The notes beneath the pieces are model-generated. The model searched no databases, was not told the DNA's origin, and saw only the letters and a program-made list of their open reading frames with translations. A DNA stretch of 64,000 bases from Paralichthys olivaceus (taxonomy: Eukaryota; Chordata; Actinopteri; Pleuronectiformes; Paralichthyidae). Positions 35,111 to 47,339 of this stretch are shown here, piece by piece. Position 1 is the first letter of the stretch; each line of letters begins with the position of its first letter. The stretch covers positions 1,964,001 through 2,028,000 of the forward strand of contig NC_091112.1 in NCBI RefSeq assembly GCF_024713975.1, in the 5' to 3' direction. Position numbers and translations under genes: made by a program.

Positions 35111-36774
35111 TGATGCATCTAATTAAGATAATTAGATGATTAATGGATTAATTGCAGAAATTGCAGCGATGCATCATAGTATTTAACTGCTGCTTCCCAA
35201 AGATGCCATTTGACTTTTTAATGAATTAATCTTTGTTGTGTTTTTATCGACTGTTTTACAGGAGCGAGGGAGGAGACACCCACATAAAGGCCCCTGTCCG
35301 AACCCCTGTCTGAACAAAGGATGTTGTGGTTGCTCTCAGTCCTGCAGTTTTTAATTTGTTCTTATTTGGTCTTGTGCCGGTGAGTGGCTGCTTTGTCTCC
35401 TGCAGCAGAAACAGAGGCAGGTTCCACAACATCAGAGAAAAAAAAGTAATCCCAGCATGCATTTCCACATCATTTAAAGTTTTGATGAATTTTCGCTCTC
35501 GTGTTTATGCACAAAATCAGAATGTAAGTTAAAAGCAGGTGGATGGAGACACACACATTTAATGACGAGACATTTGTGTGAATTTTAATCTCGCTGTTCT
35601 TGGTTTCATGGCACAGTTTGGTGGAATCTGCTGGTTGGGAAGTGATCAGATTCTATCAGCGTCTGTTCCTCCTGAATAATGAAGTTTAACAAATGAAATC
35701 CTCAAAGATTCCACTGCGATAAAGATCAACACCCCACAGTGATGCCACGCTCCATAGGACGGCACAAAATGTACTTTTGATAAGAGGAGAACAACAGTGA
35801 GTCATTACGGGGAGCGTGCGTTTTCTGTTGCGCGCTGGCAGACGGAGACGGGGGAAGCAGCCTAATGAGACAACAAACGGCAGCTGAACCCCATCAGCAC
35901 TCTTCTTAAGCTCTGTACTTCTCCTACGTGTCGTCAGTCGGCAGCCGAGTGCTCGCAGATGAAAGAGCTGAGGTGCCACTGAAGGCCCTGCTAAAGAGTC
36001 TCTTTATATTAGAGGCTGAACTTCCAGAAGCGAAAATGAAGAGGGAACCTGAACTGAACTCTTTGCTGTCCTTTGCGTTTTTGCCTTTCTTTGCACTCCG
36101 TCTCTTTGTGCTGCAGGGGGGACGTACATTGTCACGGTGGCATCGTGCAGGTGTGGACGCGGCACGAGATCTTCTGAGCGTCTCCGTCGAGAACTGTCTT
36201 GAGAATAGACAACAGTTATGCCCTCCCACACTGGTGCATGTGGACAGTGCTGCATTCATGAAACTTATAGCTCTGCACTGTCAAACAGACTTGGCCACAC
36301 GTGGATGTAATTTTGCCGTGTGATTAAAGAGCTCCATGAATGGACGCACTCACAGGATTTAGAATTGTGAAGGAACACTTACTACTGCAGACAAACTGCA
36401 GTGAAACCACCAGATACATACAGAAAAACATGATTCATAAATACTGAGCGCCGCCTCTCATGTTAAATTAAACTCCTCCTGCTTCTCCTGCCTCCTCCTG
36501 CCTCCTCCATTGTGTCTCTCTCCCATCTTGTTTCTTCCTCTCAGAACAGAGGGAGGATGTTTGCTCATTTGATCTTTTTACCTCTGGACGTTGGGGCAAA
36601 TTCAAATGTTATTTGTCTCAGTACGATGTGCAGTGACGTAAAGATAAGAAAAAGATCAGTTTCTGATAAAGATATCAGGCCCTGATCATTTCACCTTTAC
36701 TTTGAGCTCAGACAGACGGAGCTCCTGCCTTTAGTTGACGTTTCACCTGATTTCTGACACTTCATGCAGCAGTG

Positions 36775-37041
36775 CAGTACCTGTTCTAAACCTGCTTGTC
36801 AGGAATGGGCTGTTGCTTTGGCCTGTGGTGATGCTGGTTGCAGCTTTCTTTCGGAAACTGTGAAAATGAACTGCTGCCCTGCATGTGTTTCTGTGTTTAA
36901 CAGCCATGTGCACCGAGAAAACCGCGTCTGTAAATCATCTCAGTTTCATGTGCGAAGTTGTTTCTGAATGAGCTGCAACCAGCGACGCCACAGACGAAGC
37001 TAATGGCCCGTTCTAAACAGGCCTGTTTACAACGAGTGTTT
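36775..37041. repeat. Imperfect inverted repeat of about 265 bp
   Basis: The two arms, roughly 36775-36865 and 36955-37041, are imperfect reverse complements. The best part is GCTGGTTGCAGCT (36833-36845) against AGCTGCAACCAGC (36971-36983). Flanking pairs include ttctaaacctgcttgtc against its altered complement in the right arm. Open frames read from the two strands give related peptides (GDAGCS and GVAGCS), as expected. It could be a MITE or another palindromic element. Confidence 0.6.
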
Positions 37042-37406
37042 ATGAAAACCATTGCAGGATGTCGGCACTGCTCATATTGTCTCATCTTGCCTTTCAATGC
37101 ATCTCCTTTATCTGTCTTTACTCTCTGTCTTGCTCTCTTTCTTATTTACTCCCTCCCTCCCCTCTCCATTTCCAGCTAAATTCTCTGGCTCCCTCCGTCA
37201 CTTCTCTCTCTGTCAAAGTTAATTGTTTCCTGTGTTTTCTTTCTCTCTCTCTTTCTTTTTTTTTTTGGTTTCCCTTCATGTCGTCTGTTTGATTGAATCG
37301 AGAGGACTGCTCATCGTCGCTGCCGTGGGGCTAAACAGGGTACAGGGTGCCAGGGATAAGGATGGCGAGCCAGAGGGTGACTCAGTCTTCCTCATCGCTT
37401 CGCACA

Positions 37407-37409
<3 letters not shown>

Positions 37410-37445
<36 letters not shown>

Positions 37446-37582
37446 GAGATAACACTGATACAAATAGTTTGACACAGACACTGCCTTTGCAGACCCACAC
37501 ATAGTGCTTTTCATTACCCTTTGACCAACAAACCTGTTTTGATGAACGTACACAGTGTGATACACATCTCTACAAAACAATG

Positions 37583-37658
<76 letters not shown>
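37410..37658. repeat. (CA)n microsatellites
   Basis: Perfect CA tracts lie at 37410-37443 and 37584-37658, the second about 75 bp. Confidence 0.95.
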
Positions 37659-37662
<4 letters not shown>

Positions 37663-37819
37663 GTACCTCCAACCCCAGAAACTCCCACTTTAATCTGTTC
37701 TCCAAATGCTGTTTCCTTCCCCGCGGTGCTGAGCCGGTTTTTCTATTTATGGAGGGGTGTTGAGCTGATGTGAGATGATCAGAAAGTGCCTCACTCTCAT
37801 TGTGATTCTCCTTGAGGTA

Positions 37820-38065
<246 letters not shown>

Positions 38066-39825
38066 ACTTGCATGGTGGGTGATGGGGGTATAGACAGGAG
38101 CCAGCTCATATGAGCAGATGTGCCTTCAATAATGACTAAATGGAGATGCAGGGAGGCTCCACCAGCCAGAATAATCAATATGGAGATAATTTCCTGCCAA
38201 AACTTAACAAACAAACAAAAAGACGATTTACAAAAGCCCCTCAGTCGACTAACTAACACAGTGTTGTTTGAAAATACAAAACTCCATGAAGAGACAAACG
38301 TATATTCATCGAACATCATCCTTCAGGAACACGTATAGGTCTTCAAGTATATGCAGGAAGTAAATCCACAAGTCCTGATTTTCTCTCACATCCACCCCCA
38401 CAACAGCAGGCAGGAGCACGGATAGCTGCCGGAAACATCCCTTCACTAAGTTTTAATTTTATTTTTCAAATGAGAAAGTTAGATTTTGAATATATGGTGA
38501 AGTCCTCTGGCACATTCAGTTGATTTCTCATAGAGTAATTAATGGATCTCCTTCTGGTCGTCGTGATTTCCTGAGATGTGCACCGGGAACTGCAGCTCGG
38601 CTTGAATCTCGTCCTTGAATCTTCCAGCATTTGCGCTCAGATATAAAAAGGCTTCCACAATTAAATAGGAGGAAGCAGCGGTGCATGTGTTAACATGTAA
38701 TGTCACGCTGCACTAATCGCCCGTACTTGTTCACAGCCAGTCATCAGACTCACACCTTTTTGACAGCGCACAGCTGACCCGTCCTCGCTGCTGCAGTAAC
38801 TCTTGAAGATGCTAATTCACAGTGAATGTCCTCCCATTAAAAAAAAATAATTGGGGAATCTCCGTTTTTTTTATATTTGTGACGTTAACTGTGGGAAGAG
38901 AAAAATTCTGGTTTCACTGATTACATCCTGAGACCCATGAGACATCTGCTCATTATGGCGATGATCAAACAGAGCTGAATAAAAATGTCAGTGACAAAGA
39001 TTTGGGATTCAGCTGGATTACATTATCCTCTATTTTTAAATTGTTGTAAAAGTTATGATTCCAGAGAGAAGGAAAAAAAACACAATATAATAAATGTTCT
39101 TGATAAAACAACCGTTAAATAATTCAATTTAGATATGAAACATCGTCCACAGCCAATTCTCGATTTACACTCCATGCCTGTGTTGCTTCCTCTTTGGTAG
39201 ATTTGGTTTCAAAACCAGTATGTGGAGTGTTTTGTAAAATAATACTAGCCCCCAAAAATACACTTCCAGATATTGATCTATCTGGACCGGACAAAGGTAC
39301 CGACACAAATCACGATTCGCCTCATTGGGCTTAACGAGGAGCGACATCCTCTGTTCTTAACCCTTCACGTGAGGAAAAACTCTAGAAGACGTAGAGAAAC
39401 CTCAGAGTGAGTGAGGAAACGGAGCACGTCAACAAAATAACAGTGTTTACAATATTCATGAGAAAGAACTGTGTCTAACATGTGTATCAAGTATTTCCTA
39501 TCGAGTATCAAGTACTTAGTATTTCCGTGATCGCGATGCACGATGAAGCTGCAGCCCTGATCCTCCAGCTGCAGTAGTCTGATGTAGCAGCAGAGGAAAT
39601 CCAGACAGGAACACACAGTTTTAAAATGTGCGCAGCGAGTCCTCGCTCTCAGTGTCTAAATTTGAGTTATCTTTGTTTTCCTTCTGCCAGAAACACAGAG
39701 CCACGCAGGTTTCTAAAAAAATTGCTTTGGTCGTGTGATGTAAATCAAGCTCACAAGGAAAAACACTAATTAATAGTAAACAAAGTCCCAGGCATCAAAA
39801 CTAATGAAGATATGCACTGGTTGCC

Positions 39826-40145
39826 GGCTGCCAAGAATGAGGGAGGGCACAGGGAATATGCTCTGGGTAGAAAGGGAAGAGAGAGACGGAGGAAAAATGG
39901 CTCATTGGAAAGGAAATAAAATGCACAGGGTGGGGGAGAGTAAGAGAAAGAAACATACATCAGAGGAAACTAACAAGAGGAAACTAACGAGAAGGAAGTG
40001 GCAGTACGAGAATATGTCGAGGGAGAAAAGAGAGAAATGGTGATCCAACACGAGAAGAGAGGAGTCAAGTGAGCATCAGAGAAGGAAAAGAAGAGAAGGG
40101 AAAGTGATGGAGAGAGAAGGGAGGAGAGAGAGAGGGAGAGGTATT
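39826..40145. repeat. Purine-rich (GA) low-complexity block
   Basis: About 320 bp of mostly A and G on the + strand, dense in gaga, ggag and aaga units, without a fixed period. Another G/A-rich block follows at 40355-40545. Confidence 0.7.
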
Positions 40146-41019
40146 TCAGGAGGTGTGATGTGAGAAGACATCATCCCAGCGGCTCTGTGTCTTTCCAGCC
40201 CTTTAATGTCTTTAATTAAAGCCAACAGTATTATCTCTGCGCTCCCTTGGAGTGCCATTAGCAAAGCAACACTCGGCTACGCAGCCAGCTAACAGAGCCG
40301 GGGAGGCGAGAGGGCTAAAACGCCTAATGATGGGAGGAAGCAGCGCGAGAGGGACAAACGAACGGGGTGAGGGGAGTTCTGGAGGGCGAGGGAATGCTGG
40401 AGGTTGGGGCGGACAGGGTGAGGGGAGTTATTAAGGATGAAGGAGCGCTGCAGGCCGGCGTGGACACGGCGACACATGGGAGGAGGATGATGGAGCGGGA
40501 GAAAAAAACGGACGAGGAGGAAGGGAGGGTGGGATTTGTGAGATCTCAACTTCAAAAGGCCAAAGCTGGAGCGGAGACAGGCGGCTGCTGTGGAGAAAGA
40601 ATTACGGAGCTAAACGTGTGGGGTGACTGATACATGATCACATTATGCCGGCAGCTCGCTTAATCAATCTGACTCGTCCACAGGGACGGACTCTCACGTG
40701 GCCCTCACATTAAAGGGGGGGGGGGGCATCGGGTTGGAGAAGAGCGACTCTGGGGCACGTTGGTCTTATGACATGTAATGCAATGTGCTGCCAACCTACC
40801 TTCGTGTGTCCTCATGAAGGATCTGACTAAAATATGAATTTACATTTAGATCAGTGATGGAGACTCATGCTGTTAATTATCCTGAAACCTGGATAATGTG
40901 CTCACATCAGAGTTATTTCCTGTTTTATTTTGCTGCTCACTCACTTCACTTCCTGTCTTTGTCTGCATTCCCGCCCTTCATCGTGTTCAAGTGTTTCCAG
41001 TTTACTGGATGATTGACAG

Positions 41020-41200
41020 CTAGTAATGTCCAATTGGTGCAGGTCGCAGGTGTGGGTCGCGCTGTAAGTCAGACCCCACCCCCCGCTCCTCCAGATATGG
41101 CTACTTCTGGTTTCAAGAGACCAAGATGGCGCTGGACAGAATGCCAAAATGTAGGCTTCAAAACAGCAGCTCACAAACCAAAGAATGACGTCTGGGTGGG
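41020..41200 (+). repeat. Interspersed repeat (ggcttcaaaacagcag module)
   Basis: gatatggctacttctggttt, accaagatggcgc, aggcttcaaaacagcagctc and acaaaccaaagaatgacgtc follow the order of a common percomorph repeat. Confidence 0.5.
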
Positions 41201-41762
41201 TTGACACTTGGTATTTATTTACACCTGCTTTTTCTTTCTGTGACATGTCAAAACGTCTTCTGTGAGACAAGCCTGTGGGACAGACGTCAGTTCAGCTCTG
41301 ATGGAATGAAGCCGCAGCCTGAGGGCGAGACAAACGGCTGGAACAAGGTTCAGGCTGACGTCCTTTTGTGTCTCGCGCCAGAGGGACAAAACGCACCGTG
41401 TGTTTACGAAAACTCGGGCCAGAACCTGGGACTGGTGCAGCGGGAGCAGATGTTCTTGTAGTGGGATTGGTTTGGGAAGGAGCCGTCTGACTCGTCTTTG
41501 TGGAAAAGCAAAAACAGAGAGAAGGGACTGGGAGATGGAAGCTGAGGCTGGAGGGGCTGCAGCAGTGAGAGGCTGCTGAAGCAATAAAGAAATACAGCAG
41601 GGGTGAAAATGGTGGGAGGTATTGTTGTTGCCTTTTTCATGAGGTAACCACATATTGAGATCACAGAATCACTGACCCTGGGGTTAAACAACGCAAATGT
41701 GTTTTTACATTAGTTTTATTATCAATTACTCAAAGAGGGCAGCAACATAAGATGTTCTCCTC

Positions 41763-41783
41763 GGGGGGGGGGGGGGGGGGGGG
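41763..41783. repeat. Poly-G run of 21
   Basis: Twenty-one consecutive guanines on the + strand. Shorter G or C runs occur near 10504, 16610, 17991, 30726, 40717 and 60842. Confidence 0.9.
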
Positions 41784-43456
41784 ATTGAAAATCAAGAGGA
41801 GCTCTTGCTTTTTGTTTGCGTGTGAGGGAGGTTGATGTTCAGCTTGGCTCCTTCTATATTTCCAAAGGTGCCACTTGAAAATCACAGTCAGAAATTAATT
41901 TCATTACTCTGGCCTGATTAGGAAGCAATCAAGGGGCATCATTTTCACATCAGGGGTCCACATCCGCCTTCCAATTAATGGGTCAGGAAACAAAATGTCC
42001 CTCTCGATTTTCCTGTTTGCCTCCTGTGAAGACTCCGCTTGCACTCAGAGACACTTCATGTTTCCAGAGTGTGATGTTGAATAGAGTTTAAATTTAAAGC
42101 AAAAAGATTTTCAGTAAACATCACTTTTCCTCATAATGTCCGTCGCTGCAGCTCCTCTTTTCATCAACCACCTCCAGTTTGTTCAGGAACCGCCGTCCTC
42201 CGCTCTCACTCTATCTGTTTGGGGCAGTTTTCAGACAAGTCGCTAGGTGCGCGTTACACAAAAGTGCATCACAATGGTGTGAGTCAGACAACAGCGACGA
42301 AGCTTCAGTGTTTTCTGTTCTGCAGACTTTACACAGCAAACCTTTACAACACACCAGAGGACGTGGAAAGACTGAAAAAGCATCGTACGTCTCCTCTAAT
42401 GTTGTAAAGTCGGTTTGATGCTCACTCAAGAAGCAGCTTTAGCTCGCGTTAGCAGCAGGGGTCGATAATCTCATGCAATCCTGTCTCATGAAATAACTTT
42501 CATACATTAGTAATGTGAAACCACAATTTCCCTTTTTTTTAAAAAAACTTGTGTATTCAGCTCCATCTCATCTTTGACCTGCAGAGCTGATGACCGAGGC
42601 AGATTCAGGGACAAAGAACTGTGGATGAAAAACAAAACAGGAAACAACATAAAAAACACAACCACAAACCGTCTTCGTCATCATCTTATATATTCTCCTC
42701 TCTCTTAGTTTCCCACGTTTACTCTCTGACACTTTCTGAAACCAGCAACTTATTCCAGCACGTTCCTTTTTTCTCTTTGTTAAAAACAAAAACATCAATT
42801 AAATGTTTAAACGTCTTTATTTCTCACCCTGAATATTTCTGTCTCTTGCTCTCCCGAAATGAAAACATATTGCGCAACTCTTCTCCAGTGAACCAGGATT
42901 TATTTTCAAATTGTTCTCAGCGATTCGTCTTCATCGAGGCCGTTGCACCACCCGAGTTGTGTAAGTTATTTGGATTTACTTTAAACTGGTCTGCACCTCG
43001 CTGTGTGTGTCTCCGCTAAGTGATGAATTGTGGATTCTTGGTCTTCCTCGGTTTATGTCTCCATTTCAGGATATTGCGTTAATTTGTGATGATGCGAGTG
43101 ACTCAGGGGTGAAGGTGTTTTCTGCTTTCTTGTCTTATGTTACACTTTTCATAGTTAATAGTTTTTACTCTGTTATGATAAATTGTGAAACATGTAGAGT
43201 GTGTACTTGAGGGGTAAGGGAGCTTGTTTTATTTCGTTTTCGAGGTCGGAGCACGACACACGGGAGTTGAGAGAGGAAGAAAGAGAGAAATAGAGAAAAC
43301 AACGTCCTTTATTTTAGAGAAAAATAAACATTGCCCAAACACCAGAACAGCGTATGATGTCAGGGTTTACAGGTCACCCAACACAGACCCGTTTCTCGCA
43401 GGGGTGACATTTTACAACAGGGCCCGGAGGAAGGTAATCACTTGTTTCTGGTGCTG

Positions 43457-43510
43457 TGCGCACTCCTCCACCTCCTCCACCTCCACCTCCGCCTCCTCCA
43501 CCTCCTCCCC
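43457..43510. repeat. (CTCCAC/CTCCTC)n tandem repeat
   Basis: About nine hexanucleotide units with C/T/A variants. It gives a Ser/Thr-rich open frame that is not a gene. Confidence 0.85.
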
Positions 43511-45569
43511 CAACCTTCAGACACCATCACGCACACGAGCACCGCATGTTCACCCTAATCCAGCACTTTGACCCAACCCTGAGGCGGAGGTAAAACATCA
43601 TTTTAGAAGCAGTTTCCTCTTTAACCCTCATCTCACTGGGCGAGCCGCCGTGATAAGTCTGACCCTCCACGTTCACCCTGGAGATTGAGCGGTGGCCGCG
43701 GCAGTCTTTGTTCCACAGATTGTAAATAAAGAAAGACAACTCCACTTCCTCCCTCGATCCAGGAATGAAGACAAATCATCCCGGATACGAACGCCGCCAT
43801 CTTTCGGCAATGAGGTTATGTGAAGCCAGAATCTGCACAGTAGCGATCATGGCGTGGACATTTGCCGGGTGATTTGGTTTCATGTGTCTCGTTGTAACGT
43901 TGGCTGTTGTCTCATGGTAGCTAAGGAGATATCAAGTATGTTGTTTAACCGTCATATTTAAACTTTCTATTACATTTTTCTAAACCTGGACAACTAGAAA
44001 ATGGTCCATTGGGACCCGAGACACGTGGACTTTTGTTTTCTTGTGTGTCCACAGGTGCGATGATGACAATCTTCCATCTTTATATACTGTCTGTGTTTCT
44101 TTATGTTTGATCTGAGGGGGGACAGGATTTTATTTCATGGATCTCATCACTTTATTATCTCTTAAGCTCATTTGAGAGACACAGCGACATGAAATCCAAT
44201 TATTACAATCTTAATGAACCAGCTCACACATACATGTCGCTCTTTATTTGTTTGTTTCAGGCCGCTGTGATAATCCTCCATCTTTGCTCCCTGATGTTGT
44301 CTCATCGCACGGTGCTGATCCTAGAGCGGCTGAAAAGTTTGCTCTCAAACCGACTCCCTCAGGGAAGATATATAGATGTTGACACTTTCTTTTCATGTTT
44401 TTATTATAAGTTTTAAAAGTGAACTGTCTGAGACCTTCAGAGAAATCACCTCGCTGAGTCCACTGTCCTTTAGAAAACTTCCACACACGCACACACACAC
44501 ACACACATCTTTTCTCTCTCCCCTTTTTCTTCATCTTAATCATCAACAAGACAAAACCTTTTACTCCGAACTCAGCATCTCACATGGTTGACGAGTCATT
44601 CTGTTTACGAATGTGAACGAACGCGGCCCCTGCAGAAAGCACTTTGAGAGTCTGTTGTTGTGTCTCTTGGATATCGATGTTTTGCTTTGTGGAAAATGTC
44701 ATTTATCACACGGAAGCGGACACGTTTTATTTTCACAGTGTCTGTTAGAATACAACCAACTGCAGTAGTGCGGATGGAGGTCATTGCAGATACGCAGCTA
44801 AAACTTTCATTTGGAGGTCGTTTCGTTTTAGAATGCAGTTGCAGCACTCATGCGTCAGTCCTGCAATACACTGGAGAGGTCTTCTGGGTGTCCCCCCCCC
44901 GCCTCATCGTCAGCTGTCCCCCATGACCCTCAGAGGATAAACAGTATAGATAATGGATGGATAATTCTGACTTGCCATCTTTAGCCATAAATAACGGATT
45001 CCATGGCTCCACTTGTCCACGTGTATATGTCCTGATGATATTAAAGAAAAAGAGGAATTCTTCTCCTCCATCAAGGAAAAAACGGACAAAGGTGTGAAAA
45101 CAAAGAAGAAAAACAATAAACATACAAAAAAAACTTTGCAGTGATAATCGTTTTAATATGTTTAATTCTTTAATGCAGCATTTTTGACGCATTATTGGTG
45201 CATTTAAATGTCACTCAGCTCTTCACTCGTCACATGTCACCCTCTTGCAGTTGATGATAAGAAACTCCCAGGCTACAGTTTACCAATGTTGCTGGAGAAG
45301 CTGTCCTTCCAACTAAAAGCACCCGAATGCGTGACACGTCGTATTTACCACTTCAGAAGTTTCAACTAGGAGCTTAACAGGATGACTTGAAGGCAGTATT
45401 AAACCAGGCAACATGAAAAAGATCAACTCGCTGAAAAAACTGCGACAAAAACTACCACGAAACTTGGCAAAGCACATTCCTCTCACTCAGGGCTGTGGAT
45501 TTAAAAGATACTCTCTGCAGAATCCTTCACCCCTTTCTCTCCATTTCCATCCAGTCAAACTGAGAAATG

Positions 45570-45960
45570 ATCCTATAGGAATAATTTACCTCAAAAATGA
45601 AAATAGAATCACTATCCATGCGTGTATGTCAGTTAAAACAACCCCTGAAGTTTGAAGGATTATCGTACACTGTTAGTTGGCCCTCGTATTTGCATGCCGG
45701 CCTGCTGCCAAAAAGCTTCCGGATTTGGCATTTTCAATTTTATTCGCATCCAAAAAAGACACAAATGTCCATCAAATTGCTCCATATTTTTTCTGGTGGA
45801 CGTCAGAAGTCAGGCTGTTTGAATCCTCGCTACAACTTGGCTCCAAGACACTTGGAACGTGATGTACGAGCTGCTTGGAGAGCTGTGAGAGATATGTTTG
45901 GCTTGTTTTGTGGAGCTGCAGAAAGATAGCGAGTTTAGAAAGCAGCTGAGCTGCAAGTAC
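45570..45960 (+). repeat. Interspersed repeat (ataatttacctcaaaaatga module)
   Basis: cctataggaataatttacct, caaaaatgaaaatagaatca and gacacaaatgtccatc, with a later cttggaacgtgatgtacgag, follow a known percomorph repeat. The two open frames of 61-110 codons in it are probably non-functional. Confidence 0.45.
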
Positions 45961-46234
45961 AGGGACGGTGTTTTGGTTTTGCTAAAGATAACGTGTTTTT
46001 GAACATGAGTTTTTACGTTGGCTGTACGTGCATGATGGGCAGGGATGGAGGACACTGAGGTCATGGAGTCATCGACCTTGTGTGAAGTTTACACTACAGT
46101 TAAACACAGTGTGTCCTTTAAACATTGTTTGCTAAAATGCTGAAGCTTTATTTACAATTTTCACCCTCTTGGTTTATGTTAGCATCCTAACATGTGCTAA
46201 TTAGCACTAAACAGAAAGCACAGTGAAGGATGAG

Positions 46235-46350
46235 GAAGTGTGGGGTTGTTGGTTCGATCCCAGGCTCCTCTGGTCACTGGGCAAGAGACTGAACCCCAAA
46301 TTGTACCTGAGTGAATGAGAGGTATAAATGAGAGAAGCTGTGTGAAAGAA
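46235..46350 (+). mobile_element. tRNA-derived SINE remnant
   Basis: The B-box GGTTCGATCCC (46251-46261) is followed by aggctcctctgg, tcactgggcaagagactgaa and ccccaaattgtacctgag. This is the same family as 32835-32945 in the other orientation. The A-box half is not recognisable. Confidence 0.6.
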
Positions 46351-47013
46351 TCCATCATCAAGGAATCTATTGAGTAATTATCAAGATATTTAAGTTTGGA
46401 CCAAAGTAGTGGAGATATTTCTCTAGAGCAACAAGTTCAGCACAGCTAAATATCCATGGAATAAAAAAAGATGATATTCAGAGTCAGGTCAGAGTTTTAT
46501 GTCTGAGGTCCTGGGATGTCAAAGTGCTTTGATTTATTTGTAACCAGGATACATCTGTGTCCTAATGTGACACTTATTTGCCCTAAAGTCAAACCAGATG
46601 TGCAGAATCGAACCATCTCTCTGGTTATATACCTGCTAATACCACAAGTCTTTCTCCTGAGCACATCAGTGAGAAGTGACTGACAGATTTTTATTTAGGG
46701 AAAGCTATTCCTCTGAGGAAGAGCTTTTCTCTCAGAGTGCATTAGTGTCCGTTGGTCCCTCCTCATGTAACTACCCCCTCCCTCAATAAACCCTTAACCT
46801 GGTCTACCTCAGTGGGGACCCCTCGCTGTGATTGACAGGGACCTCTCACCCTCCGCTCCGCTGCGTTAAGAGACTGAAAGATTATCTACCAAGTGGAAGC
46901 CCCCTCCTCTTTCCTCCATCTTTTCATAGGACCAAGCCCTGATCTGTTAGACCCTTCCCCCACCACCATAAAAACATACCAATCTATACCCACACAAATC
47001 AAAACATACCAGA

Positions 47014-47016
<3 letters not shown>

Positions 47017-47044
<28 letters not shown>

Positions 47045-47128
47045 CTGTGTGTGGGTGTGTGTGTGTGTGTGTGTCTGTGTGTGGGTGTGTGTGTGTGTGT
47101 GTGTCTGTGTGTGGGTGGGTGTGTGTGC
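47017..47128. repeat. TG minisatellite with 30-bp higher-order unit
   Basis: After a plain TG tract, a 30-bp unit starting gtgtctgtgtgtgggt occurs at 47041 and again, identical, at 47071, with a partial third copy from 47101. A further TG tract lies at 47282-47339. Confidence 0.9.
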
Positions 47129-47276
47129 ATGCAAGTCCTTGTTGCCTTGCAGCTTCAAATATGAGGTGAGGATAACAGAGCAATGGGAGTGCTGCATATA
47201 AAATTCATGGGCTGGTTGTGGACAAAATAATAAGAGTGAGAGCTCTCACAGCTTGGAGCTCTTCTAATGCAGCTAA

Positions 47277-47281
<5 letters not shown>

Positions 47282-47328
<47 letters not shown>

Positions 47329-47339
47329 CGTGTGTGTGT
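47282..47339. repeat. (TG)n microsatellite
   Basis: A TG tract of about 58 bp with two gtgc interruptions near its right end. A GGAT/GGAG purine-rich stretch follows at 47462-47560. Confidence 0.93.

Larger units (their letters stand above)
31760..36770. other. Intergenic DNA with repeat fragments
   Basis: It holds CTCF-motif repeat copy 6 (32650-32735), a SINE remnant (32835-32945), a (TA)n tract (34761-34782) and a repeat fragment at 34960-35110. The longest open frame that is not repeat-derived (35928-36323, 131 codons) has no splice context or recognisable motif. No gene is supported. Confidence 0.45.
38070..41760. other. Intergenic DNA with purine-rich blocks
   Basis: It contains a small repeat fragment at 38518-38560, purine-rich stretches at 39826-40145 and 40355-40545, a G run near 40717, and a repeat related to the CTCF-motif family region at 41020-41200. 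Open frames over 80 codons here follow the purine bias. No gene is supported. Confidence 0.45.
41790..47000. other. Intergenic DNA with repeat fragments
   Basis: It includes a CNE-like, AT-rich unique stretch (41860-41990), a CCTCCA tandem (43457-43510), a CA tract (44485-44507), an interspersed repeat (45570-45960) and a SINE remnant (46235-46350). No exon is supported. Confidence 0.45.

Noticed and set aside
35928..36323. A 131-codon open frame on the + strand, overlapped by frames on the other strand.
   Set aside because: No motif, no supporting splice sites and no matching exon nearby. Overlapping open frames on both strands suggest composition.
36897..37097. Cys-rich open frames on both strands at 36764-37097 as a small secreted protein.
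   Set aside because: The similar peptides on the two strands are explained by the inverted repeat. No splice or start context supports a gene.
47017..47128. A CRISPR-like array because of regularly spaced repeats.
   Set aside because: The units are contiguous TG variants without unique spacers, in a vertebrate genome.
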